A stretch of DNA of 18,594 nt from Planctomyces sp. (lineage in GTDB: Bacteria > Planctomycetota > Planctomycetia > Planctomycetales > Planctomycetaceae): NCBI GenBank assembly GCA_005809115.1, contig SYLK01000295.1, positions 1-18,594 of the forward strand, given 5' to 3'. The stretch's first letter is position 1; every line of letters starts with the position of its first letter. Below are positions 7,968 through 15,651 of this stretch, piece after piece. Position numbers and translations under genes: made by a program. The notes below the pieces were generated by a model, which saw only the letters and a list, made by a program, of their open reading frames with translations, searched no databases and was not told the DNA's origin.

Positions 7968-8983
7968 ATGCGCGCAATCACATGTTCAGCTCTGGCCGTC
8001 GCGAGTCTCGCCTGCGCGCTGCAGGTGGTGGCCTGCGGTGACCAGCCCGCCATTACCCGGAACCGCCCTTCGAAAGACGGATCGCCTGGCCGCGTGATCT
8101 ACAACCTGGACTGCAGTGAATTCTTCGTCGAGACTTTTGGTCCCATTGCCCCGGAGACGATCGACAGGTTCGTGGACGAACACGCTGCGCCTGGTATCAC
8201 CGACCTGTTCATCAATGTGAACGCTAAACGCACCAACTATCGCAGCGAAGTCTGGGAGTCCGCATGGGACGGCCATGGATCTCCCGCCGGATGGGTCACG
8301 ATGCGGTGTCCTGGGCCCGGTCGGGTCTCGTAGACATGATCATCGCCGGCGGGTGGTACCAGTCCGCTGACGGCGATGTGCCGATCGAGAATTGGAAGGG
8401 GTCGCTGATTGGGACGGATGTGACGGTCGCTTACGGTGTGGAGCAGGCGCTGGATTCCGGTGGGAGCGGGCTGCGCTCGATGAGCCCCGATGAAATGCGC
8501 GGGATCTTCACGAGCGCCTGGTATCGCGGAGCAGATGCCGTATACCTCTTCAACATGTTTACGACGCCCTACCACAACTGGCCCCGCGAGACGCATAATG
8601 CAGTGGTGCGCGACGCCGGCTCCTGGGCGGCGCTGCGGACCGGGCCACGTCGTCACGCGCTGACAATCATCTCCCCCTGGATGCCAGGCGAGTCGAACGC
8701 GGATCGGCTGCTCCCCTACACCGGTACGCGCGGAATATTCCGCATCCACTCTGGCCCGAAACCGGGCACGGAGCAGCGTGCACAGATTGAGCTGGTAACG
8801 GACAATTACGACGAGCCGCCGGAGGTGCGTCTGAACGGTGTCGTCTGCTCATTCGTGGGAGTCACGGACCACCGCCACTCGTACAGCGTTCCACCAGAGG
8901 CATCCGACGAAGGATACAATCTCATCGAAGTCAGCGCTAAGACCAACGTAAAGCTCACCTGGGTGGAGGTGTCAGTGCAGTAG
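7968..8983 (+). pseudogene. Lipoprotein, glycoside-hydrolase-like, internally deleted and frameshifted
   Basis: ATG 7968 has GGGAGA at 7954-7959. The N-terminal part (to about 8280) has a lipoprotein-type signal with C23 in VVAC, then RVIYNLDCSEFFVETFGPI and the segment ITDLFINVNAKRTNYRSEVWESAWDG. It ends at the TAG 8331-8333. The C-terminal part continues in another frame from about 8275 to the TAG at 8981-8983. It includes DAVSWARSGLVDMIIAGGWYQ, a GADAVYLFN strand and a beta-rich tail. As I remember relatives, these are long proteins with a (beta/alpha)-barrel, and the central segment with the catalytic strands lies between these two parts. Here they abut, so roughly 150-250 residues appear to be missing as well as the frame being lost. 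A start codon at 8264 allows the second part to be read alone, but it would lack an export signal. It is most likely a dead gene. Confidence 0.7.
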
Positions 8984-9318
8984 ACGGGGTGTCAGTTCCG
9001 GCCAGAAAATGGCCCAGTATTCCAAAACCAGGTGAGCCATTCTGGAAAGTGACGATTCCGGTTGGTGACCGTGTTCGCCGGAGCCAGCTGGCCGATTGAG
9101 TCCAACGCAACGAGGGATTTTTTGAGGCATACTCCGATGTCCAATGGCTGCGTTCGCGGCTGTCCTGGGTTGCAATCACGTTACCGGACGAAACGGAGGC
9201 AGGCTCTGCTGGGAAGCAACCTGCCAGTGACTGAACGACAGGAAATTGCAGCAAATTCGCGATGATGTACGAACTGCCCGCCGAATCTTACTGCTGCGAA
9301 ATTCGGGAGCAGTTCGCG
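8984..9318. other. Intergenic, no gene seen; hairpin at its right end
   Basis: There are no credible open frames on either strand. The right end holds the hairpin that follows the minus-strand gene at 9319. A shorter GGCAGG/CCTGCC inverted pair lies near 9198-9226. I see nothing else. Confidence 0.4.
9270..9316 (-). terminator. Imperfect hairpin just after the minus-strand stop
   Basis: CGAACTGC (9270-9277) pairs perfectly with GCAGTTCG (9309-9316), and CGAAT (9282-9286) with ATTCG (9301-9305), giving a two-part stem. It begins 2 nt beyond the TGA of the minus-strand ORF. There is no clear U-tract, so a terminator role is an inference from position. Confidence 0.4.
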
Positions 9319-9663
9319 TCAGGGGATCATCGCCATCAGCTGGTCGATGTTCTCAAGCATGATTTTGATTGTCGCCTGATCCCTAAAATTCAGGTAACAC
9401 AGGCCCAGTACTTGTTGATACGCCAGCTTCTTGTAGTAGTCCTCCAGGTTTGCCGCCGGAATGTCGATGGGTTCATCCGCAACAGGTCCCACTTCGTTGA
9501 GTAGCTTCTGCTGAAACGCTTTCCAGTCCACTTCATCCATCGACTCCAGAGTGATCGACTTGACCAGAGTGTACGCAGTGGCGATTTTATCGGACGCCTC
9601 TCCAGGCTCAAAAATCACAGGATGGAGAACGTGCGACGTCGCATCGCCCAGCAATACGATCAC
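9319..9663 (-). CDS. Hypothetical protein, probably the C-terminal remnant of a longer gene
   Basis: I do not recognise this protein. The reading starts at a GTG (9663) and gives 114 aa with a natural-looking composition: VIFEPGEASDKIATAYTLVKS, then DEVDWKAFQQKLLNEVGP and a helical C-terminus ending LENIDQLMAMIP. There is no Shine-Dalgarno sequence before the GTG and no ATG near it. The frame stays open upstream through NPTNVTTRIVIV until it meets a stop codon inside the 15-bp palindrome at 9695-9743. This suggests the original 5' end was cut off at that repeat. The 3' end looks intact, with a hairpin directly after the stop. It may be an unexpressed fragment. Confidence 0.5.
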   Translation of the reverse strand: MIVLLGDATSHVLHPVIFEPGEASDKIATAYTLVKSITLESMDEVDWKAFQQKLLNEVGPVADEPIDIPAANLEDYYKKLAYQQVLGLCYLNFRDQATIKIMLENIDQLMAMIP

Positions 9664-9694
9664 GATCCGGGTCGTGACGTTGGTCGGATTTCCC

Positions 9695-9743
9695 GTAACC
9701 GTTCACGGGCAAAGGAGGGGGACACCGACCCGTGAACGGTTAC
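9695..9743. repeat. Perfect 15-bp inverted repeat of the REP-like family
   Basis: GTAACCGTTCACGGG (9695-9709) and its exact reverse complement (9729-9743) enclose a 19-nt spacer with GGAGGGGGACA. The left half, including CAAAGGAGGGGGACA, equals the left arm of the 11171 element. The shared 15-mer is also at 6107. It disrupts the minus-strand frame of the 9319 ORF and lies about 110 nt upstream of the first sialidase-type gene. Confidence 0.9.
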
Positions 9744-9856
9744 TTCGCGGCAACGTAACTCCGTCGCAAAGTTTGTCTGGAGGCATTGATCTTACCCGGC
9801 AGGACGATAAACTCAATGGACTTCCACCAGCCTTCCCGATCTGGAGTTCCCGCGAC

Positions 9857-11137
9857 ATGATGCATGACCTCGCTGCCGCTATTCGTATGGCCGGATTGCT
9901 GTTCTTCGCTGCGATCGCGACCGTTTCGGCACTCGTGGAAGCGGGCGATCCGCCACATCCGGTCGTGAAGGTTGTGGATGGCGGCGAATCTCGGCGGAAA
10001 CCCGAGGAGGTTCTGACAACGGTACTGGGTCCCGGAATCAACCAGCCCGATCCTTATCCGGGTTATGGAGGTTTCGTCGGCTGGGTATCGCCCATCCGGC
10101 TCCGCAATGGCGACTGGGTACTCGGCTTCAGTGCGGGTTACTGGCACGCTTCGGCGCCGACGCCGCTCCGTTTTTCACCGGGCACCATTGCCGAGTATCA
10201 GAAAATGGGGCTGCCGATGGATATCACGGCGCCGACGGGAGGCGTGGCGATGTTGATGCGGTCAACGGATGAGGGCAGGACCTGGTCCAGGCCGCAGGTC
10301 ATGCTCGACACAGCGGATGACGATCGCCATCCCGCGTTTGTTGAACTGCATGGGCCGGACGGGATGCTGATCTGCTCCGTCTTTACGTATCCTGGGGCGG
10401 AATCCGCCGACTACGTGAAGGATCCGAAACTGGCTCACCGCACCGCTATCATTCGTTCGTTCGACTATGGCAGGACCTGGGACAAAGAGATCATCCGGCT
10501 TCCGTCTCCATTCGTTTCCGACGAAACGAACGGACCGATGGTGCTGCTGAGGGACGGTTCGATCCTGCTGACAGTCAGCGGTACGCCGCAGGGAGGGGGG
10601 CCCGCGCAGGCTGGCTTCTTCAACAGTCAGGATCGGGGAGCGACCTGGCAGCTGCTGTCGACGGTCAAGGCCGACCACAATCTGGACGAAGCCAACGCGA
10701 CGCAGTTGCCGGACGGGAGACTGGTCATGATGGCACGGTCCGAAGGGGACATCAGCTGGTCGTCCGATGAGGGCCGGAGCTGGACGGCTCCGGCAACATT
10801 CGGCATGCGGCTTTATGCACCCAGCCTTTACGCCCTGAGAGACGGAACGCTGGTCAGCCTGCATGGTTCCTACACGCGCGGTGGCCTGCGGATCATCTTC
10901 AGTACCGACGGCGGCCAGACGTGGATCGCCCCGGCAAAGGACCACGGTTTTCTGGTCGACAACTGTTATGGCTACGCCAAGGCGTTTGAACTGCCCGACG
11001 GCACATTGCTCATTGCTGATCAGTGGACTGGCGGGCACACCACCGCCGATGCCAGGAACATGTCGCTGCGTCTGCTCCGTGTTCGTATTCGCTCCGATCA
11101 TTCGGGGATCGACCTGCTCCCGGCATCGAGTCCCTGA
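9857..11137 (+). CDS. Secreted BNR/Asp-box (sialidase-fold) protein
   Basis: The protein is 426 aa from ATG 9857 (ATG 9860 also possible), with GGAG ten nt upstream. A hydrophobic signal segment covers residues 8-26 and probably ends near the EAGD junction. The body is a beta-propeller with five Asp boxes (SxDxGxTW), whose aspartates are near residues 138 (STDEGRTW), 203 (SFDYGRTW), 259 (SQDRGATW), 304 (SSDEGRSW) and 351 (STDGGQTW). Such proteins include exo-sialidases, but most planctomycete members are uncharacterised. The Arg triad and Tyr/Glu pair needed for sialidase activity cannot be verified by eye. It is probably a secreted carbohydrate-active enzyme or carbohydrate-binding protein. 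The open frame extends upstream through the 9695 repeat but that part is not protein-like. Confidence 0.88.
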   Translation: MMHDLAAAIRMAGLLFFAAIATVSALVEAGDPPHPVVKVVDGGESRRKPEEVLTTVLGPGINQPDPYPGYGGFVGWVSPIRLRNGDWVLGFSAGYWHASAPTPLRFSPGTIAEYQKMGLPMDITAPTGGVAMLMRSTDEGRTWSRPQVMLDTADDDRHPAFVELHGPDGMLICSVFTYPGAESADYVKDPKLAHRTAIIRSFDYGRTWDKEIIRLPSPFVSDETNGPMVLLRDGSILLTVSGTPQGGGPAQAGFFNSQDRGATWQLLSTVKADHNLDEANATQLPDGRLVMMARSEGDISWSSDEGRSWTAPATFGMRLYAPSLYALRDGTLVSLHGSYTRGGLRIIFSTDGGQTWIAPAKDHGFLVDNCYGYAKAFELPDGTLLIADQWTGGHTTADARNMSLRLLRVRIRSDHSGIDLLPASSP

Positions 11138-11170
11138 CGTCGTCCCGGAGCGTCGTTCGACAGGATCGAT

Positions 11171-11304
11171 GTAACCGTTCACGGGCAAAGGAGGGGGACA
11201 GGCACATTTTCCCGAGAAACACGCACGGCCACAATCGGACAGATCGACTCATGTGAGCGAATACGCCGGGAAAATGAGCCAGTCCCCGGCCCGTGACCGG
11301 TTAC
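11171..11304. repeat. 134-bp inverted-repeat (BIME-like) element of the REP-like family
   Basis: The left end GTAACCGTTCACGGG (11171-11185) mirrors CCCGTGACCGGTTAC (11290-11304) with one mismatch. The arms continue inward as GGGGGACAGGCACATTTTCCCG on the left and, in reverse complement, GGGGACTGGCTCATTTTCCCG on the right, with one gap of about 6 nt. Arm length is near 40 nt, and the centre carries a small CTCATGTGAG palindrome. This is the geometry of two REP units in opposite orientation. The right arm read backwards is almost the 6107 element. Confidence 0.88.
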
Positions 11305-11512
11305 GTATCGATGGCCTGACGCGCGATGCACTCGCCGAAGCAACGTGGCGCCGTGACGCGCAGTTCGCAGCCCGAACAGACGACTCAGGCCCGCATGGCA
11401 GCGGTCCGGGATCCCGCGAGCAAACTGTACGTGCTGTCAGAAGGGTCGCTGCAGGTCAACGCTGACTGCGAGTGGTCCGTTGACGGGGGGTCTGTTCACC
11501 GGCATACTCCGA

Positions 11513-11606
11513 GACGTTCGTGGTGACGTTTAGGCCGCGTCGCTCGTCGGCGACGGGATGTCCCGCCTTCTCCTCGCTCCTTGCCTGAAACGTCACCACA
11601 AACGTC
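11513..11606. repeat. 94-nt hairpin element with 23-24-nt arms
   Basis: The left arm (11513-11535, GACGTTCGTGGTGACGTTT then AGGC) pairs with the right arm (11583-11606, GCCTGAAACGTCACCACAAACGTC) with one mismatch and one bulge. The interior has two smaller hairpins: GTCGC/GCGAC (11539-11554) and CGGGATGTCCCG (11554-11565). It is unrelated in sequence to the GTAACCG family. It lies about 60 nt upstream of the second sialidase-type gene. It could be another non-autonomous mobile element or a structured leader. Confidence 0.8.
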
Positions 11607-11667
11607 GCGGCTCACGCAGGTTTTGTCAGGGGTTCTAAAGCAGGCAGGTCCATGAGGCAGCAGTCCG

Positions 11668-12849
11668 ATGCGTACACAGATTCCGATCGCGTTACTGGCT
11701 GCCTGGTGGCTTGCTATTCCTGCCCCGTTGGCGTGCGCCGAAGAATTCTCCGCTGTGGAGCACCAGAGGACGACGATCTATCATTCGCCGCAGACGCCCG
11801 GATTCACGAGTTGGTGCGGTGCGTGGATGATGCCGGACGGCAGCCTGATGGTGAGTTTCAATCAGGCGACGGGCCCGGTCGAAGGACGCCCTCAGGCTCC
11901 CAAAGAGGTTCAGCACCGACTGTCGTGGCCGCCGCCCGGCCATCCCGGCTACGACATGACGGGGCTCGACATGCGCAATGTCCATCTGAGCTCGACCGAC
12001 GCCGGAACAACGTGGAAGCAGGTGAGTGCCGACCCCTGGAAGTCCTGCATGAACGGGAGTGCGGGACAGGCGCAAACGGCGCTGGCCGACGGAACCATCG
12101 TCCGCGGCGTTCTCGGACAGTACCTTCCGTACAACTCCGAACTGCCGAAGACCAGTTTTCTTCAACGGTCCACCGATGGCAGTAAAACCTGGGGTGAACC
12201 GGAAGTCTTTCTGGACCCGGAGAAGTCACTGGTCTTTCTGAAACGGGCGCGTGTGCTGCGTGACGGGCGACTCATCCTGCTCGGCGACGTGGCCCACATT
12301 CCGGCCAACAGCCGCACGCGAGCCGAATGGAACGGGCTGTTCGAGCCGTTGCTGATGGTCTCGAACGATCAGGGGAAAACGTGGCAGGGACCGGTCACCG
12401 TGATTCCTGCGGAGCATCAACGTGGCTGGGGCGGCGAAGAGTTCGACGCTGCGGAACTGGCCAGCGGCGACCTGTTGTGTGTCTTCCGGCGCACCGATCC
12501 GACCAACCCCGGTCGCGAGGTGCGCTGGCAGGGCGTCCTCAGGAAGTCGGGGGAGACATGGAAGCCGGGTGAGGTCGGGCCGGCGCCATTCGCTCCCAGC
12601 GGGATGCCCGAACTTCTCGTGACGCGCGAAGGTCCGATTCTGCACCTGGCAACCCGCGGCATTCACTGGACGACCGACGCCGGTGCGTCATGGCACAGAC
12701 TGGATGTGCCGGGGACAGCCTACTACCCACGCTCGGTTCAGGCGGCGGACGGCCGAATCTTCGTCGTGGGCCACGTCGGCGGCGACGACGCCTATGGCAA
12801 ATCCGATCAGTCGATCGTGATGGACAGCTTCCTTCTGAAATCCCGGTGA
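11668..12849 (+). CDS. Secreted BNR/Asp-box (sialidase-fold) protein
   Basis: The protein is 393 aa from ATG 11668, with GAGG at 11654-11657 ten nt before. Residues 1-24 are a signal peptide with an ACA-EE cleavage site. The mature protein is a propeller with Asp boxes whose aspartates are near residues 111 (SSTDAGTTW), 170 (RSTDGSKTW), 234 (SNDQGKTW) and 337 (TTDAGASW). It resembles the planctomycete exo-alpha-sialidase-like group but is clearly divergent from the upstream gene, so it is not a recent duplicate. The activity is unproven, as for its neighbour. The beta-helix gene starts only 41 nt after its stop on the same strand, so these two are plausibly co-transcribed. Confidence 0.88.
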   Translation: MRTQIPIALLAAWWLAIPAPLACAEEFSAVEHQRTTIYHSPQTPGFTSWCGAWMMPDGSLMVSFNQATGPVEGRPQAPKEVQHRLSWPPPGHPGYDMTGLDMRNVHLSSTDAGTTWKQVSADPWKSCMNGSAGQAQTALADGTIVRGVLGQYLPYNSELPKTSFLQRSTDGSKTWGEPEVFLDPEKSLVFLKRARVLRDGRLILLGDVAHIPANSRTRAEWNGLFEPLLMVSNDQGKTWQGPVTVIPAEHQRGWGGEEFDAAELASGDLLCVFRRTDPTNPGREVRWQGVLRKSGETWKPGEVGPAPFAPSGMPELLVTREGPILHLATRGIHWTTDAGASWHRLDVPGTAYYPRSVQAADGRIFVVGHVGGDDAYGKSDQSIVMDSFLLKSR

Positions 12850-12890
12850 TACAGCTCTCGCTCAGGACCGGCCAAAAAATCAGTTGCACA

Positions 12891-15164
12891 ATGTCCGAAC
12901 AACCGAAACCGCTCGCCATGCACCATCGAACCTCATTCATCCGCATGGGCCTCGCCGGACTTCTCTCTTTTCCATCGTTGGTCGCATGTCCCGTCACGCT
13001 GGCAACCGCCGGTCCGCACGACTCCGACAGCACCGTCCTGTACGTTTCCACTCAGGGAAACGACCCGTGGTCGGGGGGGCTGCCGGCGCCGGCTGCAGGC
13101 CGGCAGGATGGTCCCTTTGCCACCTTGACTGCGGCCCGGAATGCGATTCGTCGCCTGAAGCGTGAAATGAAACTGCCGGGCCCGGTGGACGTGCTGCTTC
13201 TGGAAGGCACTTACCATCTCGCCGAACCGCTCGTCCTGACTGCGGAAGATTCGGGCGACGAGAACCATCCCGTGACCTGGGCGGCCTTTCCCGGACACGA
13301 TCCCGTCCTGAGCGGCGGCACTGTCATCAGCGACTGGAAGCAATCAGAGGGCAGGATCGTCGAAACGCATCTTCCCGACGTGAAGGCAGGAAAGTGGAAG
13401 TTTCGTCAGATCTTCTTTCGCGGGCAACGACAGGTCCGAGCCCGCTGGCCGAACCCCGATGCGGCGGACCCGCTCTACAGCGGCTGGGCATTCATCGAGA
13501 AGGCCGCGTCCACAGAGCAGGGCCTGCCGTACACGTATGGATTTGCTGCCGATCAGCCTCCGCGACCATGGGCGCATCCCGAGCAGGCCGAGATGCTGGT
13601 GTTCCCGTGGTATTGCTGGGTAAACGACCTGGTTCCCGTCAAGGCCGCCGACGTTGCCGGAAAGCTGATCTCGCTGACGAGGGCACCTCCTTTCTCGATG
13701 CCGCTCATGCCGGGAAATCGCTTCCGTGTCGAGAACATGCGGGAAGAGCTGGATCAACCCGGCGAATGGTGTCTCTGCAGCGACACAGGGACCCTTTCTT
13801 TCTGGCCGCCCGACGAATTGCAGCCCGGAGATGTCATCGCTCCGGTCATCGATACGCTGATCGAGCTGCGCGGCACAGCGGGGGCGCCGCTCAGGAACCT
13901 CACGATTTCCGGGCTGACGTTGTCGCACACGCGCACGCCGTTCCCCGAAAACCTGCACGAAAACTTTCACTCACCCACAACACGCGGCGCCGGAATCACG
14001 CTCGAACACTGCGACGGCTGCCGCATTGAGAGGAATAGGTTTCTGATGCTGGGCGGAGACGGCGTCAGGCTTCAGGGAGTGAATACCCGCAACCAGGTTG
14101 TCGGTAACGAAATCGCGCACGTCGGCGGCGCGTGGGTAGTGCTGGCAAGTCTCGACACGGCAGGCAACGCGGGGGATACGCCCGACTTTGAGAACCAGAA
14201 CACGCTTCGCCAGCATTCCAGCCGTTTTCCGAAACTGGTTCGCAACGTCATTTCCGACAACCACATTCACCATTGCGGATACTTCAAAAAGAACTGCGGC
14301 GGCGTGCATCTCTACGCCATCAACAGCGTCGACAATGTCTTCTCGCACAATCAGATCCACGACATGTCCGACAAAGGCATGGTCATGCAGGACGGCTTTG
14401 GCCGCTGCATTGTCGAATACAACGACATGCAGCGCCTGGGACAGGAAATCGCCGACACCGGCGGCATCATGGTCAACCGCTGGTTTGTTCTGGCCGACGA
14501 TCCCGAACTGTCCCGTGGGAGCCTCTTTCGCTTCAACCTCATCCGCGACTGTATCGGGTGCGGTGCCTACTCGGAGCCACGGCACCCCAAAGGTGAAGGG
14601 GACCGCACGACAGCCCAGGGCCGCATCTGGACTCCCTATTACACCTGGGGAATCTATTTCGACAACTCCGGCATGGAAAACACCGTCTTCGGCAACATTG
14701 TCGTGCGGACGGTCCTGGGCGGCGTCGCGCTCCCGGTGGGCAACCCGATGAACAATCGGATTGAGAACAACGTCTTCGTCGGGAGCAGTGGCAATCAGAT
14801 CGACCTGCGGCTGAGCGGTGTCAACAATCGATTCAGGCGAAATATCATTTGCTGTTCGGATCCTGTGGCCAGGCTCTTTGCGGCGAACGCGTCTGCCAGG
14901 TCGTCGATCTCTGAGTGCGATCACAATCTCTATTTCCTGCCTGCGAACCAGGAGCCTCAGATTCGCGGCATCGGATCGTTCAGCGATTGGCGACAACTCG
15001 GTTTCGACCAGCATTCCCTCATCGCCGATCCGCTGTTCGTTGACGCCGAGAACGGTGATTACCGGCTGCGTCCTGAATCGCCCGCATTCACCCTGGGATT
15101 CCAGCCCATTCCTGTGGACAAGATCGGCCCGAGGACCAGGTTGTGTCCGCGCAATGCGCAGTGA
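12891..15164 (+). CDS. Secreted right-handed parallel beta-helix protein
   Basis: The protein is 757 aa from ATG 12891. ATG 12918 (MHHRTSFIRMGLAGLL) gives a more normal signal peptide and is the main alternative; neither has a strong ribosome site. After the signal comes LYVSTQGNDPWSGGLPAP, the classic opening of this family, then GPFATLTAARNAIR and an EGTYHL strand. A beta-sandwich-like insert (about 140-330, with FFRGQRQVRARWPN) precedes the helix coils. The coils (about 340-690) show IERNRF, VVGNEIAHVGG, ISDNHIHHCG, FSHNQIHDMS and VEYNDM rungs. The fold is shared by polysaccharide lyases and some glycosidases; overall layout recalls GH141-type enzymes, but I cannot verify catalytic residues. 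It follows the second sialidase-type gene by 41 nt, suggesting a shared role in polysaccharide breakdown. Confidence 0.88.
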   Translation: MSEQPKPLAMHHRTSFIRMGLAGLLSFPSLVACPVTLATAGPHDSDSTVLYVSTQGNDPWSGGLPAPAAGRQDGPFATLTAARNAIRRLKREMKLPGPVDVLLLEGTYHLAEPLVLTAEDSGDENHPVTWAAFPGHDPVLSGGTVISDWKQSEGRIVETHLPDVKAGKWKFRQIFFRGQRQVRARWPNPDAADPLYSGWAFIEKAASTEQGLPYTYGFAADQPPRPWAHPEQAEMLVFPWYCWVNDLVPVKAADVAGKLISLTRAPPFSMPLMPGNRFRVENMREELDQPGEWCLCSDTGTLSFWPPDELQPGDVIAPVIDTLIELRGTAGAPLRNLTISGLTLSHTRTPFPENLHENFHSPTTRGAGITLEHCDGCRIERNRFLMLGGDGVRLQGVNTRNQVVGNEIAHVGGAWVVLASLDTAGNAGDTPDFENQNTLRQHSSRFPKLVRNVISDNHIHHCGYFKKNCGGVHLYAINSVDNVFSHNQIHDMSDKGMVMQDGFGRCIVEYNDMQRLGQEIADTGGIMVNRWFVLADDPELSRGSLFRFNLIRDCIGCGAYSEPRHPKGEGDRTTAQGRIWTPYYTWGIYFDNSGMENTVFGNIVVRTVLGGVALPVGNPMNNRIENNVFVGSSGNQIDLRLSGVNNRFRRNIICCSDPVARLFAANASARSSISECDHNLYFLPANQEPQIRGIGSFSDWRQLGFDQHSLIADPLFVDAENGDYRLRPESPAFTLGFQPIPVDKIGPRTRLCPRNAQ

Positions 15165-15362
15165 CAAGCCCGCGATCAGTGGACACCAGATCAGCGCCCT
15201 CAGATAAATTCAACCAGCCGCCTGCCTGCGGTGCTGCAGATGGCAGGGGCGGTCGTGGCTGGCGATGGTTTCCAGGTCGTGCTGCTGGACCGCCTGACTC
15301 ACCAGGGCCGATTTTTTAATTGTCGCTGATCCGCAAACCTGATTGTTGCCGAACACTGGTCG

Positions 15363-15537
15363 GTGATCGGTAATACTTCATTGTTCGCGCAGAACGAATC
15401 AAACGCCGCGAACTGCCTGCTCGCCCGTCGGCTGGCGGAGCGCGGCGTGCGGTTCATTCAGCTTTATCGCCGCGGCTGGGACCAGCATTACAGCCTGCCT
15501 AGCGATCTCCGGCTGCAATGCCAGGACGTCGATCAGC
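15363..15537 (+). pseudogene. Fragment of a DUF1501 (sulfatase-like) gene
   Basis: About 58 residues read NCLLARRLAERGVRFIQLYR and then a GWDQH and LPSDLRLQC segment. As I recall, this is the segment before the C-terminal third of DUF1501 proteins, which are secreted alkaline-phosphatase-fold proteins of about 450-490 aa and abundant in Planctomycetota. The N-terminal two thirds are absent upstream. Just past VDQ the match stops, and the expected WGGEFGRT segment is not found in any frame. The open frame continues to 15737 but that part is unrelated and overlaps the methyltransferase start. It is therefore an orphan scrap left by deletion or recombination. Confidence 0.75.
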
Positions 15538-15651
15538 TTTTCCTTGTGCTGCCGATGGAGTATCGTCCCGGTCAGTCTGCCGGCGTTTGGCCTCTCCAGG
15601 TGCCTCCGGCGGAAGACAATCCACCTGCATGTCGCGAATCCCTGACACGAG

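Larger units (their letters stand above)
11138..11667. other. Intergenic region holding two unrelated hairpin elements
   Basis: This 530-nt gap between the two sialidase-type genes contains the 134-bp inverted element at 11171-11304 and a second long hairpin at 11513-11606. Between them (about 11326-11470) a frame reading ARMAAVRDPASKLYVLSEG looks mildly protein-like but has no start, partner or homologue I recognise. No gene is called. Confidence 0.5.

Noticed and set aside
9740..10147. Minus-strand frame ending in GWWKSIEFIVLPGKINA, which looks slightly protein-like
   Set aside because: Most of it is antisense to the sialidase signal and first blade. Only the last 30 or so residues are outside that gene, and I recognise no family.
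10262..11188. 308-aa minus-strand open frame opposite the first sialidase-type gene
   Set aside because: It starts inside the 11171 repeat arm, has no family features and lies antisense to five Asp boxes.
13971..15167. 398-aa minus-strand open frame opposite the beta-helix gene
   Set aside because: It is a shadow of the beta-helix coding strand, whose NxxF-type rungs are unmistakable. No motif or ribosome site is seen on the minus strand.
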